Program-made: the position numbers and the translations under genes
The notes under the pieces: generated by a model
What the model saw: only the letters and a program-made list of their open reading frames with translations
Told to the model about the DNA's origin: nothing
Databases searched by the model: none
Source: an uncultured Acidimicrobiales bacterium
GTDB taxonomy: Bacteria > Actinomycetota > Acidimicrobiia > Acidimicrobiales > SZUA-35
Reading direction: 5' to 3'
NCBI GenBank assembly: GCA_938021675.1
Contig: CALIFY010000012.1
Span: 1-64,000 of the forward strand
DNA: 64,000 nucleotides
Shown: positions 6,853 to 15,715 of the stretch, piece by piece
Layout of the letters: each line of letters opens with the position of its first letter
Position numbering within the stretch: position 1 is the first letter of the stretch

Positions 6853-8619
6853 GTGACGAGGATGACCCCAAGCGAAGCCTTTGTGGAGACCCTTGTGGCC
6901 AATGGTGTGACCGACGTGTTCGGCATCATGGGTTCGGCGTTCATGGACGCCATGGACATCTTCGCCCCGGCCGGTATACGGCTGATCCCGGTGGTCCACG
7001 AACAGGGCGCAGCCCACATGGCCGATGGCTACGCCCGGGTGTCGGGGCGGCACGGCATGGTGATCGGCCAAAACGGTCCCGGTATCTCCAACTGTGTTAC
7101 CGCCATCGCCGCTGCGTTCTGGGCACATTCGCCCGTCGTGATCGTGACGCCGGAGACGGGAACGATGGGCATCGGGCTCGGCGGCTTCCAAGAAGCGAAC
7201 CAGTTGCCGATGTTCCAAGAGTTCACCAAGTATCAAGGGCACATCAACAACGAGCACCGTATGGCGGAGATAACGGCCCGGGCCTTTGATCGGGCCATGT
7301 CGGAGATGGGGCCGACCCAGGTGAACATCCCCCGCGACCGTTTCTACGGAGACATCGACGTCGAGATTCCCGAACCGATGCGGATCGACCGGGGCCCAGG
7401 CGGCGAACAGAGCCTAAACGAAGCGGCTGACCTTTTGGCCGCTGCCGAATTTCCGGTGTTGCTTTCCGGCGGTGGTGTGGTGATGGGTGATGCCATTCCC
7501 CAGACGGTGGCCCTGGCCGAGAGACTCGGCTGCCCGGTCGTCAACAGTTACCTCCACAACGATTCCTTCCCCGCCAGCCACCCACAATGGTGCGGTCCGC
7601 TGGGATATCAGGGGTCGAAGGCGGCGATGAATCTCATAAGCAACGCTGATGTGGTCCTCGCCCTCGGCACCCGCCTCGGCCCGTTTGGAACCCTTCCCCA
7701 ACACGGACTTGAGTACTGGCCCGAGAAGGCCAAAATCATCCAGGTCGATGCCGATCACAAGATGCTGGGTTTGGTCAAGAAGATCTCGGTCGGTATCAAT
7801 GGCGACGCTGGAGCCACCGCCACCGCATTACTGCATCGGCTGGAAGGCCGGGAGCTCGTCTGTGATGCCACCACCGAAGCGAGGGCCGCGACGACCGCCG
7901 AGGCCAAACAGGCGTGGGAAGCCGAGCTCGATGGATGGATCCATGAGACCGACGACTTTTCCCTCGGAACGATCGAGGACGCGGCGGCTGAATCCGGCGA
8001 CTGGCTTCACCCTCGGCAAGTGCTCCGCGAGCTGGAATCCGCCATGCCACCGAGAGCCATGGTCGCCACCGATATCGGCAACATCAATTCGGTCGCCAAT
8101 TCGTACCTCCGCTTCGAGGAGGGCCGGAGCTTTTTGGCCCCGATGAGCTGGGGGAATTGTGGATACGCGCTGCCGACCGTCATCGGCGCCAAGTGTGCTG
8201 CCCCCGACCGCCCGGCCATCGCCTATGCCGGTGACGGTGCTTGGGCGATGTCGATGGTCGAGGTGATGACGGCGGTACGTCACAACATCCCGGTCACCGC
8301 CGTGGTATTTCACAACCGGCAGTGGGGGGCGGAGAAAAAGAACCAGGTCGACTTCTACGGCCATCGGTTCGTTGCCGGCGAGCTGGAGGGTGGCGAGAAT
8401 TACTCGGAGATGGCTCGGACCATGGGAGCCGACGGGGTTCGGGTCGACAAGCTCGACAACGTCGGCGCCGCCCTGTCCGACGCCGTCGACGCCCAGATGC
8501 ACCACGGGAAGACGACGGTCATCGAGGTTATGTGCACGAAAGAACTCGGCGACCCCTTTCGCAAGGATGCGCTTCGCAAGCCGGTCCGGCACCTCGACAA
8601 GTACAAGGACTATATATAA
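6853..8619 (+). CDS. xsc: Sulfoacetaldehyde acetyltransferase (ThDP-dependent)
   Basis: 588 aa, the usual length for Xsc. The GTG start has GAGGGAGG 7-8 bp upstream. The enzyme splits sulfoacetaldehyde with phosphate into acetyl phosphate and sulfite (EC 2.3.3.15), the key step of taurine and isethionate breakdown. The ThDP-enzyme Glu is in VVHEQGAAHMADGYAR; the Xsc-typical run GIMGSAFMDAMDIFAPAG and IGQNGPGISN are present; and the ThDP/Mg motif near the C-terminus reads GDGAWAMS with the partner Asn in VVFHNRQWGAEKKNQ. Its partners pta, tauABC and tpa lie about 15 kb away at 23205-28721. No sulfite exporter or sulfite dehydrogenase is adjacent. Confidence 0.93.
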   Translation: MTRMTPSEAFVETLVANGVTDVFGIMGSAFMDAMDIFAPAGIRLIPVVHEQGAAHMADGYARVSGRHGMVIGQNGPGISNCVTAIAAAFWAHSPVVIVTPETGTMGIGLGGFQEANQLPMFQEFTKYQGHINNEHRMAEITARAFDRAMSEMGPTQVNIPRDRFYGDIDVEIPEPMRIDRGPGGEQSLNEAADLLAAAEFPVLLSGGGVVMGDAIPQTVALAERLGCPVVNSYLHNDSFPASHPQWCGPLGYQGSKAAMNLISNADVVLALGTRLGPFGTLPQHGLEYWPEKAKIIQVDADHKMLGLVKKISVGINGDAGATATALLHRLEGRELVCDATTEARAATTAEAKQAWEAELDGWIHETDDFSLGTIEDAAAESGDWLHPRQVLRELESAMPPRAMVATDIGNINSVANSYLRFEEGRSFLAPMSWGNCGYALPTVIGAKCAAPDRPAIAYAGDGAWAMSMVEVMTAVRHNIPVTAVVFHNRQWGAEKKNQVDFYGHRFVAGELEGGENYSEMARTMGADGVRVDKLDNVGAALSDAVDAQMHHGKTTVIEVMCTKELGDPFRKDALRKPVRHLDKYKDYI

Positions 8620-8620
8620 A

Positions 8621-8680
8621 GGGCCGGTGTAGAGAGGGCCCGTGTAGAGAACGCCCGAGTAGAGAACGCCCGGGTAGAAG
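8621..8680. repeat. Four 15-bp tandem repeats directly after xsc
   Basis: Copies at 8621-8635 (GGGCCGGTGTAGAGA), 8636-8650, 8651-8665 and 8666-8680 differ at only a few bases (GNNCC-G-GTAGAGA core). They begin 2 bp after the xsc stop and end 18 bp before the CobS-like ATG, filling most of the xsc-cobS junction. Plus-strand TAG codons in every copy mean it is not translated in that frame. Confidence 0.9.
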
Positions 8681-8697
8681 GATCGAGTCGAGTTCGT

Positions 8698-9651
8698 ATG
8701 ACTACCGGGATGCCCGAGGGGGCAAGGATGGCCGAGGCGGCTGAACTCTTCGGATTCGAAACCGATCAAAAAGTCGAAGTGTGGGAGCCGTCGGCGGTTG
8801 GTGACCTAGGCCAGCATGTCCCCGAGGTCGATCCGGCCTATCACTTTGACCGGGAGACCACCCTGGCCATCCTGGCGGGGTTCGAACACAACCGCAGGGT
8901 GCTGGTTCACGGGATGCACGGGTCGGGGAAGTCGACCCACATCGAGCAGGTGGCCGCACGATTGAACCGACCGTGCCTGCGGATCAACCTCGACGGACAT
9001 CTGACCCGAATGGATCTCGTTGGACGGGACACCATCGTGGTGCGCCACGGGCAGCAAGTCACCGAGTTTGCCGATGGGTTGTTGCCGTGGGCGCTTCGCC
9101 GACCGGTCGCCTTGGTCTTCGATGAGTACGACGCCGGCCGACCAGATGTGATGTTCGTGATACAGCGGGTGTTGGAGCGTGATGGGCGGTTCACCTTGCT
9201 CGATCAGAACGAGGTCATTACCCCCCACGCCGATTTTCGGTTGTTCGCCACAGCCAACACGGTTGGCCTCGGCGACATGACCGGGCTGTACCGAGGGGCC
9301 CAAACGTTGAACCACGCTCAGCTCGACCGGTGGAACGTGGTCGCTCGGCTCGACTATTTGACGGCCGACGACGAAAAACGAGTGGTGCTGGGGCAGCTCC
9401 CGAGCATTGCCGAACGACCGGACGGCGATGCGTTGGTCGCCTCGATGGTGGCGGTTGCAGCAATGACAAGAACCGGGTTTGCTGCTGGTGACCTGTCGAT
9501 TGTTATGTCTACCCGTACCGTCATAAGCTGGGCGGAGAATAGCGTTACATTCTCCGATGTGAGCGTCGCCTTTCGGTTGACGTTCCTCAACCGATGCGAC
9601 GAAGCGGAACGACCGATTGTCGAGGAGTACTTCCAGCGCGCCTTCGGTTGA
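8698..9651 (+). CDS. cobS: CobS-like AAA+ ATPase (cobaltochelatase CobS / MoxR type)
   Basis: 317 aa. Walker A is GMHGSGKS (72-79), Walker B is LVFDEYDAG, sensor-1 is [11 protein letters not shown], and the C-terminal helical part carries the STRTVISWA stretch typical of CobS. CobS and CobT form a ring complex that drives cobalt insertion into hydrogenobyrinic acid diamide together with CobN. Here CobT is only 1.6 kb away (11292) but no cobN is in the window, so the pair may serve CobN encoded elsewhere or act as a stand-alone MoxR/VWA chaperone. Family is clear, pathway role less so. Confidence 0.85.
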   Translation: MTTGMPEGARMAEAAELFGFETDQKVEVWEPSAVGDLGQHVPEVDPAYHFDRETTLAILAGFEHNRRVLVHGMHGSGKSTHIEQVAARLNRPCLRINLDGHLTRMDLVGRDTIVVRHGQQVTEFADGLLPWALRRPVALVFDEYDAGRPDVMFVIQRVLERDGRFTLLDQNEVITPHADFRLFATANTVGLGDMTGLYRGAQTLNHAQLDRWNVVARLDYLTADDEKRVVLGQLPSIAERPDGDALVASMVAVAAMTRTGFAAGDLSIVMSTRTVISWAENSVTFSDVSVAFRLTFLNRCDEAERPIVEEYFQRAFG

Positions 9652-9872
9652 ATTCGAGCCGGCGAGTCTGGTGGGCTCGTGCCTCCCCACCAGGGAATAT
9701 GGCCATCTTGCGACACTTTCGATCCTGCCCCCACACCGATGTTGTTTGGCGCTAAGGTGCCGCAACACAAATCGGATTTGTAGGTATGCAACCGGTGTCG
9801 GTGCCGAGGTGGACTACTGTACGGACTGGCATTGGCGGGTACCGAAGTAGACGAGTTGGGAATGGGATCCAG

Positions 9873-10352
9873 ATGAACACTGCTGCCAAGAAAACGCGTT
9901 ACCTTTTGCTCTCTATCTTGGCCGCACTCGGCCTCTCCATCGGGCTGGTCGTGGCACCGGTTGGTGCCGACGTCACCGTCCCGTTGGAGAATGTGGTCCG
10001 AGGCGAGCCCGGTTCGGTCTCTACGGTGGCCGAGACCACCGTAGATCCGGCCATCGTTGGTCAGAGCTGCGTCGTGAGCGTCGTGATCGCCAACCAGGAG
10101 TCGACCAACCCGGAGACCGACTTGATCATCACCAGCGGCGACGCCACGGTTGAGATCAGCGGCGTCGAAGACGAAGCGAACGGCGAGACGAAGCAGTCTG
10201 AGCCGATCATCATCGGTGAGTCGCTGAACGTTCAGGTTCGCCTCGGCCCAAGCGGTGTCGCCAGCATGGGCTTCGACCTGTCGTTCGAATGTAAGCCACC
10301 GGAGACCCCACCAGCTCCAGCCGTCCCGGACACACCGACCTACACCGGCTGA
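9873..10352 (+). CDS. Small exported protein of unknown function
   Basis: 159 aa from the ATG at 9873; a longer reading from 9786 adds a non-signal-like stretch and is rejected. Residues 1-32 form a clear Sec signal peptide (KKTR, then LLLSILAALGLSIGLVVAPVGA). The mature part is beta-rich and acidic with two cysteines (QSCVVSV and FECKPPE) that could form one disulfide, and it ends in a proline-rich tail (PPETPPAPAVPDTPTYTG). The layout resembles a small Ig-like or DUF11-type secreted domain, but I do not recognise a specific family. It sits between the CobS-like and L,D-transpeptidase genes on the same strand. Confidence 0.65.
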   Translation: MNTAAKKTRYLLLSILAALGLSIGLVVAPVGADVTVPLENVVRGEPGSVSTVAETTVDPAIVGQSCVVSVVIANQESTNPETDLIITSGDATVEISGVEDEANGETKQSEPIIIGESLNVQVRLGPSGVASMGFDLSFECKPPETPPAPAVPDTPTYTG

Positions 10353-10376
10353 CCGTAACCTCCGCTGAGTAGTCGA

Positions 10377-11219
10377 GTGGGAGTGCGGCGCCGTCGACGA
10401 TTGGTCGGCACGGTCGGTGCAGCGTGTTCCATCCTCGCTGTCGCCGCCTGCACCGGCGGATCCGGTGACGAAACCTCGGCCGATCGGGCTGAGGTATCGT
10501 CGGCAACGATCGATATCGAGTTCTCCGGTTCAGGCGCCGGGGAAGCCGATGATGGCTTGGTCGAACCGAGCCTCGACAGTCCGGCCGATTCGGCCAATGA
10601 TGACGAGTACGTACTGGTGGCCTCGGCCACCGGCGACGTGGTGGTAGCTCATGAGCAGCCCGATGGCGGCTCACCGGTGGTGACCGAACTCCCGAACCCG
10701 ACAAAGGTTGGTGGGCCTCTGGCCTTCCAGGTCGTCGGTGAGGATGCGGACGCGACCTCGGAATGGTTGGAGGTCTACCTTCCGATTCGACCCAACGGGT
10801 CGACGGGGTGGGTCCGGCGTCAGGATGTCACCCTGTCGTCCAATCCGTATCGAATCGAGATCGACACCAGCGAGCACTTCCTTACCGTCTTCAAAGCCGG
10901 CGAGGTCTGGGTGGAGACGCCGGTGGCCATCGGCACCGGCGAGACGCCAACCCCGATCGGTTCGTTCTATGTGATCGAGCTACTCGAGCCGCCAGATTCG
11001 GGCGGAGCCTACGGTCCTTTTGCCTTCGGTCTCTCCGGGTTTAGCGAAACGCTGACCAACTTTGCCGGTGGTGATGGGGTGATCGGCATCCACGGAACGA
11101 ACGACCCGGGTTCCCTCGGTGGCGATGTGAGCCACGGGTGTGTGAGGATGGCCAACGATGTCATCTCCGAACTGGCCGGTGTGCTCCCGCTCGGCACGCC
11201 GGTCGTCATAAGCGCCTGA
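10377..11219 (+). CDS. L,D-transpeptidase (YkuD) lipoprotein
   Basis: 280 aa with a GTG start. The N-terminus is basic and hydrophobic with lipobox LAVAAC (Cys25), so it should be a lipid-anchored exported protein. The YkuD catalytic domain begins near residue 160 (RIEIDTSEHFLTVFKAGE) and ends with the catalytic GIHGT ... SHGCVRM motif (Cys nucleophile with His and Arg). A possible SH3-like segment lies between (GGPLAFQV ... PNGSTGWVRRQDV). It should form 3-3 cross-links in peptidoglycan, a common wall linkage in actinobacteria. It lies 25 bp after the small exported protein. Confidence 0.9.
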   Translation: MGVRRRRRLVGTVGAACSILAVAACTGGSGDETSADRAEVSSATIDIEFSGSGAGEADDGLVEPSLDSPADSANDDEYVLVASATGDVVVAHEQPDGGSPVVTELPNPTKVGGPLAFQVVGEDADATSEWLEVYLPIRPNGSTGWVRRQDVTLSSNPYRIEIDTSEHFLTVFKAGEVWVETPVAIGTGETPTPIGSFYVIELLEPPDSGGAYGPFAFGLSGFSETLTNFAGGDGVIGIHGTNDPGSLGGDVSHGCVRMANDVISELAGVLPLGTPVVISA

Positions 11220-11291
11220 CCCGTTACCCCAGAGTTTCCGCAGGACGACGCCGACCTGGCTTGATCCTGGCAGTGTGAGTACGATCTCGGG

Positions 11292-13049
11292 GTGGTCGCT
11301 CTTCTCCGACGGCACGAGCGGTTGGCGGCGGCCACGGTCCGGGCGGTCGGCGGCGCGGCAACGGCCGACCTTCGAGGCCGGCGGGTATTTATCGACCGGA
11401 CGCAGGTTCCGGTGTTCGTCCCCTATCTGGCAATCGAGCAGCCTCTCAGGTTTGCCGATCGCCCGATTGGCGTCCGGAGAGGGATAGCCGATGGGCTCGG
11501 CCTCCGCCTACGGCACAGCGACCCCAGGCTCCATGGCCAACTAGGGCCGAACGCCATCCTGGAACGGGTGGTGTTTGACATCGCTGAGCAGTTCCGGTGC
11601 GAGTCGCTGGCCGACCCCGCCTTGCCGGGACTTCGGGCCAATCTCACCGCCGCGTTTACCCATTGGAGCGACGAGGCCCAGGCGGCACGGGTGGCCGAGA
11701 CCGGCGTCGGCCTTCTGGTCTTCACCGTTACCCACATGATGCGATCTCGCCTGCTCCGGGCGACCACATCGGCCGCAGTCGACGAACAGATCGAGTCGAC
11801 GAGGGCGAACTTGGCCCGATTGGTCGGCCACGCGTTGGCGAGATTGCCGGCCACCGCTCGGAGTCAGACCGAGTTTGCTGCGCCGGCCAGGGAGATCGCC
11901 CGGCTCGTGGCCGAGATGGTCGAGGACGCTCGGGAGGCGACCGACGATCCGCCGCAGGTGGTCGAAGACAACGCGCTTCTCGTTCCTATCGATTGGGAGC
12001 TAGTTCACCAACTTGGCGAATCTGAAGCGAGATCCGACGGCGTTGAGCCTCAGATGGAACAGCGATACCACGCCTTTACCGTCGATCATGACGTACAGGT
12101 CGACGGTGTCGACTTGTACCCCGATGTGGTGTTGCGGCGCCTTCGACGTGAGCTCGACGTGGAGACCGGGGCCCAATCGGTACGCGTGGCTCGGCTCGCC
12201 CTCCAGCTTCGGCCGCTGTTCCCCGGCCGACGTATCGATGGTTGGCGCGGTGGGGTCGAGGACGGGCAACTCGATCCAGCGAGGTTGGCCCAAGTGGTGG
12301 CCGATCCGATGAATCGATCGATTCGCCGAACGCGCGATGAGCGGCCGGTGGCCGACGGTGCGGTGACGTTCCTGATCGACACGTCGGGATCGATGAAACT
12401 TCAGCGCTATGAGGCGGTTGCGGTATTGGTCGACACCTTGACACGAGCGTTGGAGGCCGCGGACGTTGCTACCGAGGTGCTGGGTTTCACCACGGCGGCA
12501 TGGGCCGGCGGGCAGCCGGCGGCCGAGTGGCGAAACGCGGGGTCACCGTCCGATCCCGGTCGACTGAACGAACTCCAGCACATCGTGTACAAGCACGCTG
12601 GCCAGTCGTGGCGACAGGCCAGACTCGGTCTTGCCGCCATGACCAAGACCGATCACTACCGGGAAGGGATCGCCGGTGAGGCCCTGGCGTGGGCGCACGA
12701 ACGGTTGATCACTATTCCCTTGGAGCCTGTGGCCCGTCGGCTTCTGGTGCTGATCTCCGACGGTTCGCCGAGTGACGCGGCGACGGCCAACGCAAACCGA
12801 GAGGACGTTCTCGCCGACCATCTCCAGCAGGTCGTATCGAAGATAGAAGACGGACGGACCAGCGAACTGGGAGTGATCGCTCTCGATGGAGAACTCGATG
12901 TGGCCGTCGAGAGGTCGGTCCCCATCGACCTGACCGGTGCCCTAACCATCGGGACGTACTCGGTGATGGCAGCCCTCTTCGGCGATGGCGGCCGGGGCCG
13001 AGGCCGAGGGCATCCGGTATCGAGGTCAACCGTTATACCGAAGCGTTGA
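11292..13049 (+). CDS. cobT: CobT-like von Willebrand factor A protein
   Basis: 585 aa. The C-terminal half is a VWA domain with a perfect MIDAS start, DTSGSM (Asp363), then EVLGFTTAAWAGGQPA, GRLNELQHIVYK and VLISDGSPSD, all matching CobT of the aerobic cobaltochelatase. The N-terminal half is less conserved but contains the YHAFTVDHDVQVD block that in CobT precedes the VWA domain. The long acidic linker typical of proteobacterial CobT is short here. It should partner the CobS-like ATPase at 8698. Two genes for extracytoplasmic proteins lie between the pair, an unusual arrangement. Confidence 0.85.
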   Translation: MVALLRRHERLAAATVRAVGGAATADLRGRRVFIDRTQVPVFVPYLAIEQPLRFADRPIGVRRGIADGLGLRLRHSDPRLHGQLGPNAILERVVFDIAEQFRCESLADPALPGLRANLTAAFTHWSDEAQAARVAETGVGLLVFTVTHMMRSRLLRATTSAAVDEQIESTRANLARLVGHALARLPATARSQTEFAAPAREIARLVAEMVEDAREATDDPPQVVEDNALLVPIDWELVHQLGESEARSDGVEPQMEQRYHAFTVDHDVQVDGVDLYPDVVLRRLRRELDVETGAQSVRVARLALQLRPLFPGRRIDGWRGGVEDGQLDPARLAQVVADPMNRSIRRTRDERPVADGAVTFLIDTSGSMKLQRYEAVAVLVDTLTRALEAADVATEVLGFTTAAWAGGQPAAEWRNAGSPSDPGRLNELQHIVYKHAGQSWRQARLGLAAMTKTDHYREGIAGEALAWAHERLITIPLEPVARRLLVLISDGSPSDAATANANREDVLADHLQQVVSKIEDGRTSELGVIALDGELDVAVERSVPIDLTGALTIGTYSVMAALFGDGGRGRGRGHPVSRSTVIPKR

Positions 13050-13276
13050 GATCGGCGCCGCCGTGATGGGTTGGCGCCAACTCGAATGTCTTGCCACTCG
13101 TCGATCAGGATCGGTTCGGTACGCCCGGTGAGGGCGAGAACGGGGGTATCCCGGAATGCCGCAGCGTCGGTCTCGGCGTCGAGTCCTACGATGCTCTTGG
13201 CGTGATGGGCCGTCGTTGTGGTGTTCCGAGTACCACTTTCCCGGGGTGTCGAGCACCACGTTCTCGGGCTGGGGCG

Positions 13277-14848
13277 TCAGGTGCGAAGCCTGAACCGTTG
13301 GATTTTGCCGGTTGCGGTCTTTGGAAGTTCGGATCGTAGCTCGTAGCGGCGAGGCCGTTTGAAGCCGGCCAACCGGTCGTTGCAGAATTCGGCCAGCTCG
13401 TCGGCGAGAGCGTTTGACGTCCCGCCGTCTTGGGCGATTACGAAGGCCACCGGTCGGATGAGACCATCGTCGTCGGCCTCTCCCACCACGGCCGCCTCCA
13501 GCACCGATGGGTGCTCGATCAGGACACCCTCGACCTCGGCCGGGGAGACCCACTCACCTCCGACCCTGAGCATGTCGTCGACCCGGCCAAGGTAGGTGTA
13601 GAAACCATCTGAGTCAGCGACGTATAAGTCGCCGGTCCGCATCCACGGTCCGTCGAAGGTCGCCCGGTTGATCTCGTTTCGACACCAGTACCCGGTGGCC
13701 ATCGAGTCGCCCCGAACCAACAGTTGACCGGGTTCGCCCACCGGTTGCTCGGCACCATCTTCATCGACGACCTTCACGTGATATCCGACGACCGGCACGC
13801 CGCTCGTTCCCGGTCGAAGGTCGGTGCCGGAGTTTGAGAGATAGATATGAAGCATCTCGGTTGAGCCGATGCCGTCGAGAACGGTGACCCCATACCGCTC
13901 CTCGAATCGATGGAACGTTTCGGCCGGCAGTGGCTCGGCCGCCGATACGCCGTAACGAACCGAGGCAAAAGTATCGCCCGGCAGGTCGGCCGCGTTCAGC
14001 GCGGCGTAAAAGGTGGGGATGCAGAAGAACAGCGTCGGTTCGGTCGAGGCGACGATATCGGTCACCAATTGGGGGGTCGGTGGCCGGGTCGGCTCCAAGA
14101 TGGTTGTCGCACCGACCGAGAAGGGGAAGGTCAACGAGTTTCCCAGTCCGTAGGCGTGGAACATTGGTCCGACCGAAAAGAAGCGATCGTTTGCCTCGGC
14201 CTTGAGTACGGCGGTGCTATAGGTCTCGCATGTCACCCGGATATCGCCGTGGCGGTGCATTGCCAGTTTCGGCTGTCCCGTCGAGCCCGAGGTGCAAAGC
14301 CAGAATCCGGGAGATTCGAACCATGTCGGAAACGGGTCGTCGTCGGTTGGATCGCCGCTGATCAGGAAGTCAGCCCACGATTGGGTCGCGCCATCAGGAA
14401 CCGAATCGACGGCGGCACCAACGGTCATGACATCATCGGCGATGATGATCCGTTCCAGCTCGGGCGCTCCGGCCAGGATGTCATCGATCCGGTCGGCCAC
14501 CGTCGTCGAGATGACCGCGACACGAGCCCGAGCATCGGCGGTGATGACGGCAAGATCGCGGCCGGGTAACAACGGGTTCATAGGTACCGGCACCGCCCCG
14601 ATCCGCATGGCACCGAGGAACGCGGCGACGAACGCTGGAGAGTCGCGAACCATCATGGCCACCCGCTCCTCCTGGCGAACCTCAGCCGCCCGCAAGCCGG
14701 TGGCGGCTTGAAGCACCATCCGTTGGACGTGGTGATAGGAAAGGGTACGGCCTTGCGAGACGATGGCGGCCCGGTCGCCGTCCCCCGCATCGACGTGGCG
14801 GTCGACCAGCCACACCGCGGCATTCCATTGCTCCCGGCTCTCTCCCAT
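13277..14848 (-). CDS. bclA: Benzoate-CoA ligase family protein
   Basis: 523 aa, AMP-forming ligase. Motifs are CTSGSTGQPKLAMH (P-loop), DGIGSTEMLHIYLSN (the benzoate-CoA ligase family signature), RTGDLYV and a C-terminal lysine in PKTATGKIQRF. The phrase GPMFHAYGLGNSLTFPFSVGAT is typical of benzoate ligases. It should activate benzoate, or a close analogue, to benzoyl-CoA, the entry step of the box pathway encoded by the next genes on this strand. The gene reads away from boxC/boxB and is probably last in the operon (boxC-boxB-hydrolase-ligase). Confidence 0.88.
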   Translation of the reverse strand: MGESREQWNAAVWLVDRHVDAGDGDRAAIVSQGRTLSYHHVQRMVLQAATGLRAAEVRQEERVAMMVRDSPAFVAAFLGAMRIGAVPVPMNPLLPGRDLAVITADARARVAVISTTVADRIDDILAGAPELERIIIADDVMTVGAAVDSVPDGATQSWADFLISGDPTDDDPFPTWFESPGFWLCTSGSTGQPKLAMHRHGDIRVTCETYSTAVLKAEANDRFFSVGPMFHAYGLGNSLTFPFSVGATTILEPTRPPTPQLVTDIVASTEPTLFFCIPTFYAALNAADLPGDTFASVRYGVSAAEPLPAETFHRFEERYGVTVLDGIGSTEMLHIYLSNSGTDLRPGTSGVPVVGYHVKVVDEDGAEQPVGEPGQLLVRGDSMATGYWCRNEINRATFDGPWMRTGDLYVADSDGFYTYLGRVDDMLRVGGEWVSPAEVEGVLIEHPSVLEAAVVGEADDDGLIRPVAFVIAQDGGTSNALADELAEFCNDRLAGFKRPRRYELRSELPKTATGKIQRFRLRT

Positions 14849-14876
14849 GAATCTCTCCCCTTGGTCGGTCGTCGTG

Positions 14877-15704
14877 TTATCCGGCGGTGTCGTGAAGTGA
14901 CCGGTCGAATGTTGCGATCGTGTCGACCACCAGCCCGGGGTCTTGATGATGGAGTAGGTGGCCGACCGTGGGCAAAAGGAGGCCGGTGGCGTTCTCGCCG
15001 ATGGCGGCGACCGTCTCGTCGACGTGGGCCGGCGTGGCGTACTCGTCGTTGCCCCCTTGGGCGATCAGGGTTGGTTGACGTATCGAGTTGAGCCTCGGTC
15101 GGATATCCCACCCTCGGAACTCGTCGCTGACCCATGCCCCGCTCCAGGCATCGAAGATGGCGGTCGGCTCGGCATGGCTTTTGGCGAGGCCGGCGACGAT
15201 CGGGCCGGCGGCGGCCCGCATCTCAACGATGGCGTCGACACATTGTTGCTCCACCCACGTGTGGGCGGCGAGGGTGATGATGCCACTCGCCGGTCGAGAT
15301 TCGGTGGCGGCGTACAGCAGGGCGATCGAACCGCCATCGGAGTGGCCGACGAGAAGAAGTGGTAGGCCGTCACGGCCAAGGTGCAAGGCATCGATGAGGT
15401 GAGACAGCCGGTCGGCCTCGACATGAAGCCAGTCGGCCGGCCAGGGCCCGGACGGGTGCGGGGTCGACGAGCCGTGCCCCGGCCGGTCGTAGGCCAGGAC
15501 CGTCCGCCCGGTGCGGACTGCGAGGTCGCCGGGGATGGTTCGCCACTGATCGATGGAACCGAGGCCATCGTGGAGCAAGACAATCTCGGGTGGCCCCGAA
15601 CCCCACCGGGCGGTGGTGAGACACCCATCGTCGACGTCAATCGTCTCCCATACCGGAGTCGGCTGTGTACCGGCAGTTCGTGTACCGGCAGTTCGTGGGT
15701 CCAC
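14877..15704 (-). CDS. Alpha/beta hydrolase in the box cluster
   Basis: 275 aa from a GTG start. The nucleophile elbow is GHSDGG, the oxyanion region is VLLHDGLGSIDQW, and a C-terminal catalytic His lies in VGHLLHHQDPG. The fold matches lactonases and small esterases. Between the ligase and boxB it may hydrolyse a ring-opened CoA ester or lactone, or act as a thioesterase that frees stalled CoA; this is inference. The N-terminus contains the repeat RTAGTRTAGT from a 15-bp tandem repeat at 15666-15710, so the true start could instead be a few codons downstream. Confidence 0.8.
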   Translation of the reverse strand: MDPRTAGTRTAGTQPTPVWETIDVDDGCLTTARWGSGPPEIVLLHDGLGSIDQWRTIPGDLAVRTGRTVLAYDRPGHGSSTPHPSGPWPADWLHVEADRLSHLIDALHLGRDGLPLLLVGHSDGGSIALLYAATESRPASGIITLAAHTWVEQQCVDAIVEMRAAAGPIVAGLAKSHAEPTAIFDAWSGAWVSDEFRGWDIRPRLNSIRQPTLIAQGGNDEYATPAHVDETVAAIGENATGLLLPTVGHLLHHQDPGLVVDTIATFDRSLHDTAG

Positions 15705-15710
15705 GGTTCG
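15666..15710. repeat. 15-bp tandem repeat at the start of the hydrolase gene
   Basis: Two identical copies (TGTACCGGCAGTTCG) at 15666-15680 and 15681-15695 and one diverged copy at 15696-15710. They overlap the annotated start of the alpha/beta hydrolase and add five residues per unit to its N-terminus. Confidence 0.85.
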
Positions 15711-15715
15711 TGCGC

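Noticed and set aside
8621..8680. CRISPR-like array
   Set aside because: Units are contiguous with no spacers and only 15 bp long; the same holds for the other tandem arrays in the window.
13050..13276. A gene in the 227-bp gap between cobT and the benzoate-CoA ligase
   Set aside because: Short frames here lack a ribosome site and continue as shadows of the ligase gene; only a 12-bp palindrome at 13070-13081 was seen.
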